A DNA stretch of 64,000 nt from Campanula takesimana (lineage: Eukaryota > Streptophyta > Magnoliopsida > Asterales > Campanulaceae). The translations under genes and the position numbers were made by a program. Numbering within the stretch: position 1 is the first letter of the stretch; every line of letters starts with the position of its first letter. Below, piece by piece: positions 42,199 to 52,608 of this stretch. The notes under the pieces are model-generated. The model saw only the letters and a list, made by a program, of their open reading frames with translations. It was not told where the DNA came from and searched no databases. The DNA is taken from contig JAOWBW010000221.1 in the NCBI GenBank assembly GCA_026119855.1, positions 1,302,001 to 1,366,000 on the forward strand, read 5' to 3'.

Positions 42199-43560
42199 TC
42201 AATGTCTAGCACTTGGTGGGAGACGGAAGGAGCCCCCAGCATAAAGCATCTGATAAACTGGTCGAATTCTAATTGTCAGAATCACACTCAAGATAGTGCC
42301 TAACCCACATACACCAGCTAAAACAAGGAAAGTGAGCCTAAAGCAGGTGGGGCCCAAGCAAGATGACCCCCCTTGCTTAGCCGCTTCTAGATCATATACA
42401 TAACCAGCAAGTAAACTGGAAAAGAGGATGGCACCAATAGGGTTGCCTAGCTGCATAAAATTGAATATTATCCCAAAATGCCTCAAACCAAATAGCTCGG
42501 AGGAAGTTGGAATCATAATAGCAAATTGGACTCCATAGCAAGTACCAAGCAAAGCCGTTGCAGCATAAAGGGTCCCACTAATAGCTGAAGCGTATAGGAG
42601 GTATGCGCCAATCATGAGTATTTGTGTTACTGTCATCCAAAATGTCCTAGGAATTGTCTTTGCCCTCACAAAATGTTCAGACAAAGCACCTCCACCTAGG
42701 CGGCCTAGGAAATTGCAAAAACTGAAGAGACTCAACAATATTGTTGCATCACTAACACCAAGTGCAACTCCAATCTGGGCCAAGTTATTGAGAACTGTTA
42801 CTCCGGAACCGACCCCAAGGAAATATACTAGCCAAAGAAGCCAAAAGTCAGCCTTGATTATAGCTTCGCGAAATTTGAAATTATCCCCTCTTCGGGGCTT
42901 TCTTTTTACTTTTATTGCCCCTTCTCCAACAGCTAAAAGCATATCCACATCTGAAACATATTCACTCCCATTCAAACTTCCAAGATTTGATATCGATGAA
43001 GATGGTGTCAGCAGAGAATCTGTCAGGCTCGAGTCCTCATCAATCATATTGTCTGAAGAGCCCGCTGATTGGCCAAGTTTTTTGCTATTTGCTGGGAACA
43101 ATGTCATTTTGATTGGAATTGCAAGAGGGGACATTAATAGAATGACCATTATGATAACAAATGTGTAGGAGATAGTATTGCTTAAATGAATAATGTTGTT
43201 TAAGATCGTGGTTGTGAGAAGAAAGATTGCAAGCAAGAGACTTGCCCCTTGAGTGAAAAGGAAATGGGCATGCTCTGACGAGTCTTGGTCAGAAGATGGT
43301 GCACATGGCCAAACAAAGTACATCATGGCCAAACTAGTAATTGGGATACCGAGTGTGAAAAAGAGCAGTAGATTTGAAGCTGACCCATTCAGCACCATGC
43401 TATATACCTCAGTAAAGACTGCTGCACTGAGCCCAACATAGCCTTTAAGGAGTCCAGCAACTGTGCCCCGACTGAGCGGAAAATTCCTCATATTGGTAAC
43501 GAGTACTGCTGTGCCAAGCCATGCACTGCTATTTGTGGCAAAAGTAAGTGCGACCCATAA
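42199..43560 (-). CDS. Nodulin-like/NFD4-type major facilitator, exon 2
   Basis: Second of two exons (first at 47016-47339), together 561 residues. The acceptor is ttttattttgcag followed by TTATGGGTC, so the codon phase is 0 and the join reads SLPYWV-LWVALTF. This exon gives residues 109-561: the rest of the Nodulin-like domain (AWLGTAVLVTNMRNFPLSRG, LKGYVGLSAAVFTEVY), a hydrophilic central loop with acidic and serine-rich stretches, and the C-terminal MFS half (FWLLWLVYFLGVGSGVTVLN, NFLGRLGGGALSEHF, TSSELFGLRHFG). About 9 hydrophobic spans are visible here. Relatives include Arabidopsis NFD4-like proteins, whose substrates are mostly unknown. The frame is intact; the 3.5-kb intron carries a retroelement. 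Confidence 0.92.
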   Translation of the reverse strand, partial: LWVALTFATNSSAWLGTAVLVTNMRNFPLSRGTVAGLLKGYVGLSAAVFTEVYSMVLNGSASNLLLFFTLGIPITSLAMMYFVWPCAPSSDQDSSEHAHFLFTQGASLLLAIFLLTTTILNNIIHLSNTISYTFVIIMVILLMSPLAIPIKMTLFPANSKKLGQSAGSSDNMIDEDSSLTDSLLTPSSSISNLGSLNGSEYVSDVDMLLAVGEGAIKVKRKPRRGDNFKFREAIIKADFWLLWLVYFLGVGSGVTVLNNLAQIGVALGVSDATILLSLFSFCNFLGRLGGGALSEHFVRAKTIPRTFWMTVTQILMIGAYLLYASAISGTLYAATALLGTCYGVQFAIMIPTSSELFGLRHFGIIFNFMQLGNPIGAILFSSLLAGYVYDLEAAKQGGSSCLGPTCFRLTFLVLAGVCGLGTILSVILTIRIRPVYQMLYAGGSFRLPPSARH

Positions 43561-44584
43561 CTGCAAAATAAAAAAAAAATCCCAGCTTAAGAAAGAACAA
43601 AGTAAAGGCACATGCTCAACTTGAAATACTCAATATAGAGAGTGTCTAGCCACAATGGAAATGGGATATCAAATGGGGAAGTCATCCTTTTTTTTTTCCT
43701 ACCAAAGAAAAGAAATGGAGCTGCATTTCAACTAGCAAGATATACTTGTATGGTAGTTTCTTGCCTTCTTCTTCTTCCTCCTAACCACCTTTCAGTTCTC
43801 GTGATTTGTTACTAACACTCGCCAAATGATAATTTAATCCTTGATTTGCTACACCATCTATACAGTTCATTTTAGAATCTGACAATATGCAGCATTGGCT
43901 TCATTATTGCACTCAAATAATTTGAAGTTGTTATACGGGTTTTCGAAACAGAAGGAAGTTCAGATAGGTGTTGTGTTGGAGTTTCCTCAAGGCCGTGGAT
44001 TTGGAGTTAAGATTGCTCCTTACTCTGTTTTTGCAAGACAACCATCTTAAAATTATTGCATAAGAATCAAGTTACTAACATGTGTGTCAGAATGGTCAAT
44101 GCATTTTCTGTAGCAATCCCAACTTAATGGGATAAAGGCTCCTTCGCGTCAAGTCATATAGTACGTGTTTGATAATTCTTAGGAGATCAAGGCTTATTGT
44201 TTCCCTTCAATGTAACATTCATTTGAGTTTGATATCTTGGTATGCAATAAAACCTCTTTGCCTTACAACTTACTTCTCCAGCCTTTTAAGGCTCCAATTA
44301 GTTAGAAGAAATGCAAACTTCACCGCACCTTGGTTAGCTCATGAACGTTTCGGTTTCAGGGCCAATGAAACAATTTAGACTAAAATGTAACAGATAATCC
44401 AGTTTGATACTATTTGAACAACCAATGCAATGCATATATGACCAGTACTCTGTAGGCAAAGCAGTCACACATTGTCTGATCACATAAGATGTAACCCTAA
44501 CAATAACTTCCTAGCATAGGGCACACAATATGCATGAGGTGATAAATTACTCCTACTTAGCAAAGTAAAACAACATAACAATGT

Positions 44585-45001
44585 TGATGCGGAGCATCTA
44601 GCTGAAATACTCCATCAAATATTCAGATTCTTATCTAAATTCTTAAGCAGTAAACAAGTTCAGTTTTGAGACAAATTCAGCTTCCAGAGACATTCAGCTT
44701 ATCTGAATGTATTTAGTCTTTTCTTATTCTCTCTTTATCCATTCCTTATCTAACTTTTCCTATTCTTTCCTTATCCATAAGTTCATGTTCCCAGCCCCAT
44801 TTTGTAGCCTATATAAAGGGCAGAATAATCATGTATTCGGCATCGAATATTCAGCAAATAAAATCAGAATTTATCTTTCTTTTCAAGACAGTAGTTTAGT
44901 TGTTGTTTTGGGTTGTTTCTTCGTCCGATTGAACGATATCAGTCACCCGTCCGTTCGTACGATAACGAACTTGACTCCTTCCCTAGTTCTGTCCTACATC
45001 A
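44585..45001 (+). repeat. 5' LTR of the intronic gypsy-derived element
   Basis: 417 bp, with a TATA-like ctatataaaggg near 44810-44821. Confidence 0.92.
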
Positions 45002-45111
45002 GTTGGTATCAGAGCCTGGTTCTCGCAATTTTTCTATAAATTGCAGTCCGGGTTCTGTCATTTTTTTATCGCAACGCCGCTACTGCACTCTTACAAATAA
45101 CAAGAGAGACA

Positions 45112-46139
45112 ATGAATTACAGATTCATGGCAGACAAACCCACCTTGATCCAATTACTTGTCAATCTTGAACAAAAGGTTGCTTCCCTTAGCAATGCTGT
45201 ACAGGAGACGCGTGCTTTCGTTCAACAACTTCGGAATGCCTCTCGAGTTGACGTACAACAAGGTGACAATCCAACAGCGCACAAACATGTACAACACGCG
45301 AACCACCCACTGATGTTGTGCATCAGCATGCCGGTAACCCTGCTGCAACTTACCAACCAATTCAAGGTCACTTCCATCGCCGTGATGAAAGTGATGAATT
45401 GGCATGCGCTGCTCATCGCACATGTTGCTCACCAAAGCAGGAGGTCCCAAGTCAGCAAAGGAGTATTTTCCATGCACGATGTCGACTCCCAACTGAACCA
45501 AGCCCAACTACGTACCAGATTGCTTTGTTAAGTAGTCCGAAGTTACCTTCTAAAGTGAAAGGGAAGACACTCGTTTCTATCTCTCATTCTTGTGGTTCTT
45601 TTATGGCGGACGTGAGAGAAAATGGTGGTGCTTATTATGCCTTAGTAGTTGCTAAACCTGATTATGACAAGGAGATTCCATTGTTGATTGAGAAGAAGAA
45701 GATGTGGGATTTCGCATTAGCTCTAGATGTGTTATCCTATAAAGACGCACAACATCGAGCCGCACGCATGTCACCGTTCGTGAATGGTTACATAAGAGCA
45801 TCGTCAATTAGTGATTTATTGGCTCATTACCATGTGGATACCACCACTAAAGTAAGGAAGAAGTTAAAGGAGGCAACTGAACGCTACAAGACCACAGCTC
45901 ATCAACAATGTTGTGTGAAGCTTTTCCAGGTTGGGGATAAAGTAATGGTTTATTTCAGCAAAGAACCAGGAGGAGTACATCACAGACTTGATTCTTGCAA
46001 GATAGGTGCATTCAAAATCTTCAAGAAGATTATCGATCATGCATGCATCTATTATTTACCTGATCATAAGCATTCTACGATGATGATATCTGCTTTTCAG
46101 AAGACAACTCCGGGACGGATTGTCATGCAAGTGGAAGGG
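45112..46139 (+). pseudogene. Gag start and integrase end joined by deletion
   Basis: A frame from 45112 begins MNYRFMADKPTLIQLLVNLE (Gag-like coiled start). From about 45525 another frame reads SSPKLPSKVKGK... and ends with the gypsy integrase C-terminal region KLFQVGDKVMVYFSKEP and KIGAFKIFKKIIDHA. No catalytic domain remains. Confidence 0.7.
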
Positions 46140-46141
46140 AA

Positions 46142-46558
46142 TGATGCGGAGCATCTAGCTGAAATACTCCATCAAATATTCAGATTCTTATCTAAATTCT
46201 TAAGCAGTAAACAAGTTTAGTTTTGAGACAAATTCAGCTTCCAGAGACATTCAGCTTTATCTGAATGTATTTAGTCTTCTCTTATTCTCGCTTTATCCAT
46301 TCCTTATCTAACTTTTCCTATTCTTTCCTTATCCATAAGTTCATGTTCCCAGTCCCATTCTGTAGCCTATATAAAGGGAGAATAATCATGTATTCAGCAT
46401 CGAATATTCAGCAAATAAAATCAGAATTTATCTTTCTTTTCAAGACAGCAGTTTAGTTGTTGTTTTGGGTTGTTTCTTCGTCCGATTGAACGATATCAGT
46501 CACCCGTCCATTCGTACGATAACGAACTTAACTCCTTCCCTAGTTCTGTCCTACATCA
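46142..46558 (+). repeat. 3' LTR of the intronic gypsy-derived element
   Basis: 417 bp, same ends as the 5' LTR. Confidence 0.92.
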
Positions 46559-46579
46559 AATGTGCACATAATTGGGGGT

Positions 46580-46828
46580 GCACGGGAGTTAAAGAGATAT
46601 TATACATAATCAAAAGCATTGTGAGTGGAAAGTGATTGCGATTTGTGAGTATGAAACGTGAGATATGATTTGCAAGTGGGGACTACTATTTAAGTGTGTG
46701 AGTATGACAATTAGGGTAGGGTAAATATAATAATGATAAAAGTTTTCCATTTTAGGAAGGGTGAGACCTATCGATGGGACACTCAAAAGGGAAGTTTGTA
46801 GACATACATTGTAATGTGACGGAGGGAG
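46580..46828. mobile_element. Degenerate MITE with only a right Stowaway end
   Basis: Ends TGTGACGGAGGGAG followed by TA; MITE-like ggtagggtaaatata and gtgagtatgac motifs inside. The left end was not located. Confidence 0.4.
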
Positions 46829-47015
46829 TATACATACTCCTATTATATGAATCCCAAAGCTTCCACATGAACTATTAACTCACAAAATTGGTAATCATAA
46901 GATAAAAAAAAAAAAAAAAAAAACGCAGAAACCTGTGATTTAAGGCGATCAAAACAAAAAGGCATGCAGAAATTTGATCATCTGAACAGAAATTAAAAGG
47001 GAGCAGGGAACTTAC

Positions 47016-47339
47016 AACCCAATAAGGCAAAGACTGAACGGTTTGACTAACAGCAAGCCAGACGACACCATAACCGAAGAAAGCAGCAGCAACACCGACC
47101 AAAAGAACCACCCAAGGCGGGAACTTATTGCAGGCGATTCCTGGTAGAATTCCGAGGTTTTCCCCAACATCATTGGCAACCCCAAGTGTAGTAAGTTGCT
47201 GCTGGCTAAAACCAAGAACTGATTTGAGTGAAGGGGAATACAGAGGGAATGTGTAGGCGTTTCCGGCAGCAATTTGGACCCAAACGGCGGCGGCAAGACC
47301 TACCCATGGCGGCCGTGTTCCGGGTTTCAGCACAGGCAT
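47016..47339 (-). CDS. Nodulin-like/NFD4-type major facilitator, exon 1
   Basis: Encodes residues 1-108 (MPVLKPGTRPPWVGLAAAVW...SQTVQSLPYWV) in exactly 108 codons and ends at the GTAAGT donor. It carries the start of the Nodulin-like domain: VQIAAGNAYTFPLYSPSLKS, the QQQLTTLGVANDVGENLG segment and two to three hydrophobic spans. See exon 2 for the rest and for function. The ATG is the first in the transcript-like leader and gives the usual short basic N-terminus of the family. Confidence 0.92.
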
Positions 47340-47382
47340 TTGAGGAATCTATGAGATTTCAGTCTTCGCGCTGAATCTTTGC

Positions 47383-47390
47383 GTATATAG
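47383..47390 (-). promoter_or_regulatory. Possible TATA box of the nodulin-like gene
   Basis: Minus-strand ctatatac about 45 bp before the ATG. It would give a very short leader, so this is tentative. Confidence 0.3.
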
Positions 47391-47638
47391 TGAGAAAAAT
47401 GGAAACTAGGGTTTGGGAGTGAGGGAGACATAATGAGAATTTGGAGGAGAAAAAGATGGTTTGATGATTGATTTTATCACTTTCCAATTTTCTAAGGTTG
47501 CTATTTCGACTCGTCAGCATTAGTACGGAAGCAGAACCAACGGCTATTAATGGAGTTTGGAATGTGGGCACCGAGAAAGATGGTTTGATGATTGTGTCAT
47601 CTTTCCATCAATTTGCGGTTCAAAAGTCCGATAAACAC

Positions 47639-47895
47639 GGACCCGGAACTGCTGCACCGAAATTAGTTGCACCGCTGCATCGGATAAAAGTTACATACGT
47701 TATGTATAACGTTTTCTACACAACAATTTTATTGCACTACACAATGTAAAAACGTCCGAAATCGGGAGCTATCTGAGAAACGTTTAACATTTGCAGTACA
47801 CGTTTTACATTTGCAGGAGCTAACTCACAAACGTTGTGTAACTTTCACGCGGTGTACGGGTGCAGCTAACTGCTCGGTGCAGCAGTTCGAAATCC
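47639..47895. mobile_element. 257-bp MITE with 9-bp duplication (Mutator type)
   Basis: Exact 9-bp duplication gataaacac at 47630-47638 and 47896-47904. Inverted ends GGACCCGGAACTGCTGCACC and GGATTTCGAACTGCTGCACC extend into a longer imperfect repeat (gttgcaccg/gctgcacccg). A related end, ggatttcgaactgctccacc, occurs at 48771. Confidence 0.88.
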
Positions 47896-47904
47896 GATAA
47901 ACAC

Positions 47905-48380
47905 TAGGGTCGGCCAATTGCGGTTTCGGTTTAGAATGGGTGGTTCAGTTTTCGGAATCCTTGAACCTTAACTGATCCGTGTTCATCCAGTTTACGATTC
48001 CATTTATGAATCTCCGGTTCCAATTACGGTTACGACGATTCACGGTTTTGTTTTGTTTTGTTTTCATAGGAAAAAATGTTTTAAAATTATTTTATTACTA
48101 ATTTTCAAGAAAAAGTTATAAAAATTGTTGAAATGTAGTCAAAACGACTCTTTTTTGGTCAACTTTATGTTAGTGACTGCAAATTCTGACAAAATCATTA
48201 GAAATCTGACGATTTTGATGGGTTTTCTTACGATTTTGACGATTTTTTGACGGTTTTTCTGACGATTCTATCATTTACAGTTATGGTTACAACGGTTACG
48301 GTTTTCAGCACAGTTCGTGGCGGTTCTGGTTTCGAGCTGGTTCGGCGGTTACGATTCCAGTTCCAGTTTGGTCATCCCTA
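47905..48380. mobile_element. Non-autonomous hAT MITE (476 bp)
   Basis: Ends TAGGGTCGGCCAA and, inward from the right, TAGGGATGACCAAA. Flanked by ataaacac (47897-47904) and ttaaacac (48381-48388), 7 of 8 matching. Subterminal tracts are rich in CGGTT/ACGGTT. It inserted in the right-hand target copy of the neighbouring MULE MITE. Confidence 0.85.
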
Positions 48381-48559
48381 TTAAACACACTAATGTGGCA
48401 TGCATATATGGCACTTTTTGCTTATTTGGCATTGTACATTGTAGAAATTTGCTGACGTGAAAGCCAAAGGATATAAATTTGTAATTTCAAAGTATCGGAC
48501 CTTAAAATATTTTTGTTTAAATGTAAAGCACTCAAAATGAAAATATGTAAATTAAAAAT

Positions 48560-48741
48560 AATACTTGTAGCACAAAAAAGTAACAAAATCTTTCTCCCAA
48601 AATCTTAGGTGTAATGATTTTATTGTTTTCTTTTAATTAGAGTGTGGCTGGTCCACTAACGATGCAACAAATAAAATATCGCCAACTTATTGGGTGAGCA
48701 AGATTTTGTGACTTTATTTTGTGCTCCTAGCATTGCACGTA
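48560..48741. mobile_element. Small inverted-repeat MITE
   Basis: gtagcacaaaaaagtaacaa near the left and, inverted, ttgtgactttattttgtgct at the right. Similar inner sequence (ttagagtg...gatgcaac) occurs at about 50180 and 57330. Target duplication unresolved. Confidence 0.45.
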
Positions 48742-48839
48742 AATTAAAACCCTTCCCTAACGGATTTCGAACTGCTCCACCAAGGAGTTAGCTCCACCCA
48801 ATGGTAGAGATCAATGCCACCTCATTTTTCATACACCCA

Positions 48840-49660
48840 ACGGTTCAGATAGAGCCAAATTCGGTGGGACCCACAAAAGTGGGAGCTATCTTGACCTCCC
48901 CGATTTGTGTGTGTATGTGGCCTTCATCTTAGCCATGGGTGAAAAGGTGTAGGAAATTGGGTGGAGCGGTTCCGGTTCCTTCCCTAACCTGTATTCCCCA
49001 CTCTGAGGCTCTTCCCTGTTTCCCCGACACACGGTCGTCGAACAGCCTTTCAATCTCTTCGGCCGTCGTTCCCAACACTTCGCAACCCTCTGCCATCGAT
49101 CTACTTCCCAGCTCGCCTCTCTTTTTCGGCGACTGCACTCCATGAGAATCTCTTCCCCCCCCCACTCTTTCTCTTCGAATCTGGTTTTGAAACTTCGAAT
49201 GCCAGTTTCGAATTTGTTTGTCATCAAATCCGCCTCTTTCGTCTCTCTTGGCTTCTCCGTTCGTCTCCCTCTCTCTCTCTCTCGGCTTCTTCCTCTCGTA
49301 TCTAAGAATTAATTCGGTAAGGTGTGCAAGTTTTGAATGGAAGAACTTAAATTCAGTCCATTATGTGAATATTGGCGTAGGTTCCGTATCAAGTATTATT
49401 AAATGTGTGGGGAATTGAGGATTTCTGAGCAGATATTTGGTAGAAAGTTTGAATTGATAAATGTTTGGGGATTGATTTTTATTTTGAATTATGAATTTGT
49501 AGTGTGGAGTTTGTTAAATTAAGATTTTGAATCTAGGGTTTTTTTGGTTCATGGTGGTGTTGATGATGATGAAGTTACTGGTGTGGTGATGGTGACGGCA
49601 ACCATGGAGAATATGGCGGCATTCGTGGTGGTGAGAGGGATTGACGGTGGTGATACCACA
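48840..49660. other. Gene-like segment, possible MULE cargo
   Basis: CT-rich and relatively GC-rich, with open frames on the minus strand (to 113 codons, 48886-49227) and a GGTGGTGATGATG-type triplet tract at 49545-49660. It looks like a 5' UTR/first-exon region, but no known protein domain is readable. Confidence 0.35.
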
Positions 49661-49990
49661 TAATAAAACATAAGGAAAAAAAGTCTGAGCACTGAATATT
49701 TCTTTTTATGAAGAAGAAAAATTATCTTTTGTTTTTTTTGTTTTTTTTAAAAAGAGATTTCCAGTAAACTCTTATTTTATTAGCAAATTAATTATTCAGG
49801 GGCAAGAAGTTTATTATTTTATATATAACCCCCTTATACTTTTACGTCAACAAATTTTTGCAATGCATAATATCAAATAAGCAAAAATGCATCATCAGCA
49901 TGCTACGTCACCAAATTTAACAGATTTAACGGACGTTTAATCGGCAGACAGGCGGAAGGATGACATAATCAATGAAAGCATTAGTTAAAT

Positions 49991-50639
49991 GACTCTAAAG
50001 TAAAAAAAAAAATGGTTCAATGACTAATAGGTAAAAAAAATAGATTAGTTGAGGGACGAAAAAGTACTTTTCTCTACACCGAGCTAGTAATTATGCTTTG
50101 GTCAAAGGGGAACGCTATTTTTTTTTTAAACATAAAATTTGGTGTACAAAATGATGTTTAATGATTTTGTTTGCGCTTTTAATTTAGAGTGCTGTGTATT
50201 CACAATCGATGCAACCAATAATGAACCATACTGGATTGAACGTGTATCCCTTCATGCTAGCTCCATTGTGGTGATTTGGCGGCGTCTACTTTCATTTAGG
50301 GGCAATGCTAGGCTTACAAAAGAAGGTTACAAAATAAAGGATACAAGATGTGGTGGCGATATTTTATTGGCTACATCAATAGTGGACCCGACACACTCTA
50401 ATTAAAAACACCAATACGATTATGACACCTCATTTTGTAAGCCACATTTTATAGCCATTTTTTGTAACTTTATTATTTCCCTTCATTTAGATGAACATAT
50501 TACTTGGTAGTAAGATCTACAATTGCTTAATAAATTTTGGTTGTACAATTAGCGAGCTTAATGGTGTAGAATCAACTCAAACCACATTCTGCAACACAAC
50601 AACTAGCTTTCACTTTTAAATCTTACACTTACTCTTATT
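49991..50639. other. Intergenic with MITE-like remnants
   Basis: The probable outer right arm of the fourth MULE (to ~50070) and a block similar to 48560-48741 around 50110-50470. No gene. Confidence 0.4.
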
Positions 50640-51010
50640 TTTAATTTCAATTTGAAAGGTAAGGTGAAGAGCCCATGCCTATTGGACCGGGCTCAAAGGA
50701 TGAACCGGGTGTTATCAAACCGGCATCACTCAAGATCGGGTTGAACTCACTTAAAGACGCCCAACCTCGTCCTTCCTGGCCGACACCGAGGACAAATAGC
50801 CAGAAGGGGCTGGCAGAGAGCCTAAGACGGGCATGGCCCCCAGGAGAGCTCCCCGCCGACGAGGCCACCACCTTGGCGAGATCGGCACCGAGATAGAGTA
50901 TACGAGTCGTGTTGCCTCGTCCAATCGCATTAAATGCCCGATGGTATCCTCTGGGCTACCTACTATGCTCCGTACTGAACATGTCCTGGACAATAGGGAT
51001 AATATATAAG

Positions 51011-51055
<45 letters not shown>

Positions 51056-51310
51056 GTAAGTCCAACTTAACCCACACACACAAAAACACACAGAGAACTC
51101 TGAATTCACCCCCAAGGCATTCCAAGCCTTGTTCTTAGTCCTTCAAGAGAATCTTATTCTCACGCCCGAGGGTCTAAGCTGGGGTCAAACCCAGCCTTGA
51201 CCTTAACGGTGTTGTTGGTTGTGTTGTGTTGTAGGTTGAGCCGGAACCGAAAGCCAGATATCCATCCGATCCATTTACCCCAAATTTCGTGGCTTCATCA
51301 GGAATCATGA
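50640..51310 (+). other. LTR-like fragment
   Basis: GC-richer block with a TATA-like taatatataagcc at 50999, a (CT)n tract, a CAGGTAAGT splice-donor-like site after it, and a leader. This layout is typical of gypsy LTR/leader regions, but ends and partner LTR were not found. Confidence 0.3.
51014..51053. repeat. (CT)n microsatellite
   Basis: About 20 CT units between a TATA-like motif and a GTAAGT. Confidence 0.95.
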
Positions 51311-51823
51311 TTCTTTGTACCAAACAATCCAATATTTTCAAGCTGCAACAAATGAGTAATCCCTTGTAATATCAATCATAATATATCGGATAATTATATC
51401 CTTCTTAAGTTAATTTGACCACTTGGGTTTAGGCTAAGAAAAAAGCTTCATGCCTACCCCACCGCAGTAATGCCAAAAATTATTGAACGAGAGGAGTTTG
51501 AATTTTAAGACACTATAAATGCAACTACATGTTTGACTTAAATAACCTTAGTCAACTGCGACTAGACCGGAACGGAGGTAGGGTATAGCTTATGGGGTCA
51601 ATTACCCCAATTGAGAAAATCAATAATTTAGTACTAGTGTAATTTTTGTAAAACATTGGTAAAAGTAAGTGATTTTAATGCAAATTGCCCACATTGAAGA
51701 TGAGGAAGCTAGCATTCTCATTTAGCCTTTGCAAGGGCTAAGAGAGATTTTGCAGAGAATATTTCCTTGTTTAGGGCCACAATTTGTCAGTATTTGGCTT
51801 CCACATTTAGCGCTCTTTGAACA
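51311..51823. other. Intergenic, nothing recognised
   Basis: AT-rich, no supportable feature. Confidence 0.5.
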
Positions 51824-51897
51824 TACTCCCTCCGTCCCTAGTTAGTGTGAACCAAATTTTTGGGCACACAAGTTAAGAAAAAGTAAGAGAGATAAAT

Positions 51898-52608
51898 TAG
51901 ACATGTCCAAATAGAACCGGGAAACGACGGAACCGGCGGGTAGAACCAGAACCGGAAACCGGTGAGAACCGGGAACCGAACGGAACCGGGAACCGGATTG
52001 AAACGGTTCGAATACGAATCCAACATATTCAGAACCGAGGAACCGGTAGTTCCGGAACCGGGAACCGAACGGTTCTCTGCATCAGAGGACTTTAAAGATG
52101 TTTGATCATTATGGTAGGTTGGCTGCTAGCTATATATATACTGATATACATACTCTCTCCGTCCCAAAATACTTGTAGTTCTAGGATTTTCACACAAATT
52201 AAGAAAAAAAAAATTAATACATGTGTAATGGACTATATTACTCTTGGAACATTTCAAGTATCAAGACAATTTAATGCTTTTACAATGACAATACTATCAT
52301 AAATAAGGGTATATTTGATAAACAATGTCAAAAATGTATAGATAATAGCAAAACTATAAATAATTTGGGACAAACTTTAACTCCTTAAACTACAAGTATT
52401 TTGAAATGGCGGGAGTATTACATTTTAAACTACAAGTATTTTGGGACGAAAGGAGTATTACATACTTATTAGATGGTGAGATGGAACCGTCGAAACCGGA
52501 ACCGGCGGATAGAACCGGGAACCGGATTAAGATGGTTTGAATACGGTTCCGGCTATTTGGGAACCGGGAACCGGCGGTTCCGGAACCGGAACCGTTTGGA
52601 TATGTCTA
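51898..52608. mobile_element. Non-autonomous hAT element (711 bp)
   Basis: Exact 8-bp duplication agataaat (51890-51897, 52609-52616). Inverted ends are TAGACATGTCCAAA and TAGACATATCCAAA. Dense GGAACCGG/CCGGTTCC repeats lie at both sides, and a Stowaway in the middle. Non-coding. Confidence 0.94.
52153..52455. mobile_element. Stowaway-like MITE nested in the hAT element
   Basis: CTCTCTCCGTCCCAAAATAC start and inverted AAGTATTTTGGGACGAAAGG end with TA flanks. The right end is tandemly duplicated (copies ending at 52415 and 52455). Related to 36687-36951. Confidence 0.82.

Larger units (their letters stand above)
44585..46558 (+). mobile_element. Non-autonomous Ty3/gypsy-derived LTR element (intronic)
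   Basis: Two 417-bp LTRs (TGATGCGG...CTACATCA) flanked by aatgt (44580-44584, 46559-46563). A primer-binding site ttggtatcagagc follows the left LTR and a polypurine tract gtggaagggaa precedes the right one. The 1.1-kb interior has only a Gag-like start (LEQKVASLSNAVQETRAF) and an integrase C-terminal piece (VGDKVMVYFSKEP, KIGAFKIFKKI), so protease, RT and RNase H are deleted. It lies antisense to the host gene. The LTRs are about 97 percent identical. Confidence 0.9.
43561..47015 (-). other. Intron of the nodulin-like gene
   Basis: Donor GTAAGTTCCC at 47015 downward and acceptor TTTTGCAG ending at 43561. It contains the gypsy-derived element (44585-46558) and a degenerate MITE end (about 46580-46828). 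The remaining ~1.2 kb is non-coding. Confidence 0.88.
47583..49990. mobile_element. Probable fourth MULE with gene-like cargo, left arm split by MITEs
   Basis: Left arm pieces (attgtgtcatctttccatc at about 47591; gtggcatgcatatatggcac and tttttgcttatttgg at 48394-48470) match in inverse the right arm at about 49840-49970 (gatgacataatc, caaataagcaaaaatgc, gcatgctacgtcac). The outer borders and target duplication were not fixed; the right arm probably continues to about 50070. The interior is the gene-like tract 48840-49660. Confidence 0.45.

Noticed and set aside
42614..43168. 184-codon plus-strand ORF
   Set aside because: Antisense shadow of exon 2 of the nodulin-like gene.
45318..46220. 300-codon ORF as a host gene
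   Set aside because: It lies between LTRs, runs into the 3' LTR, and contains a gypsy integrase C-terminus.
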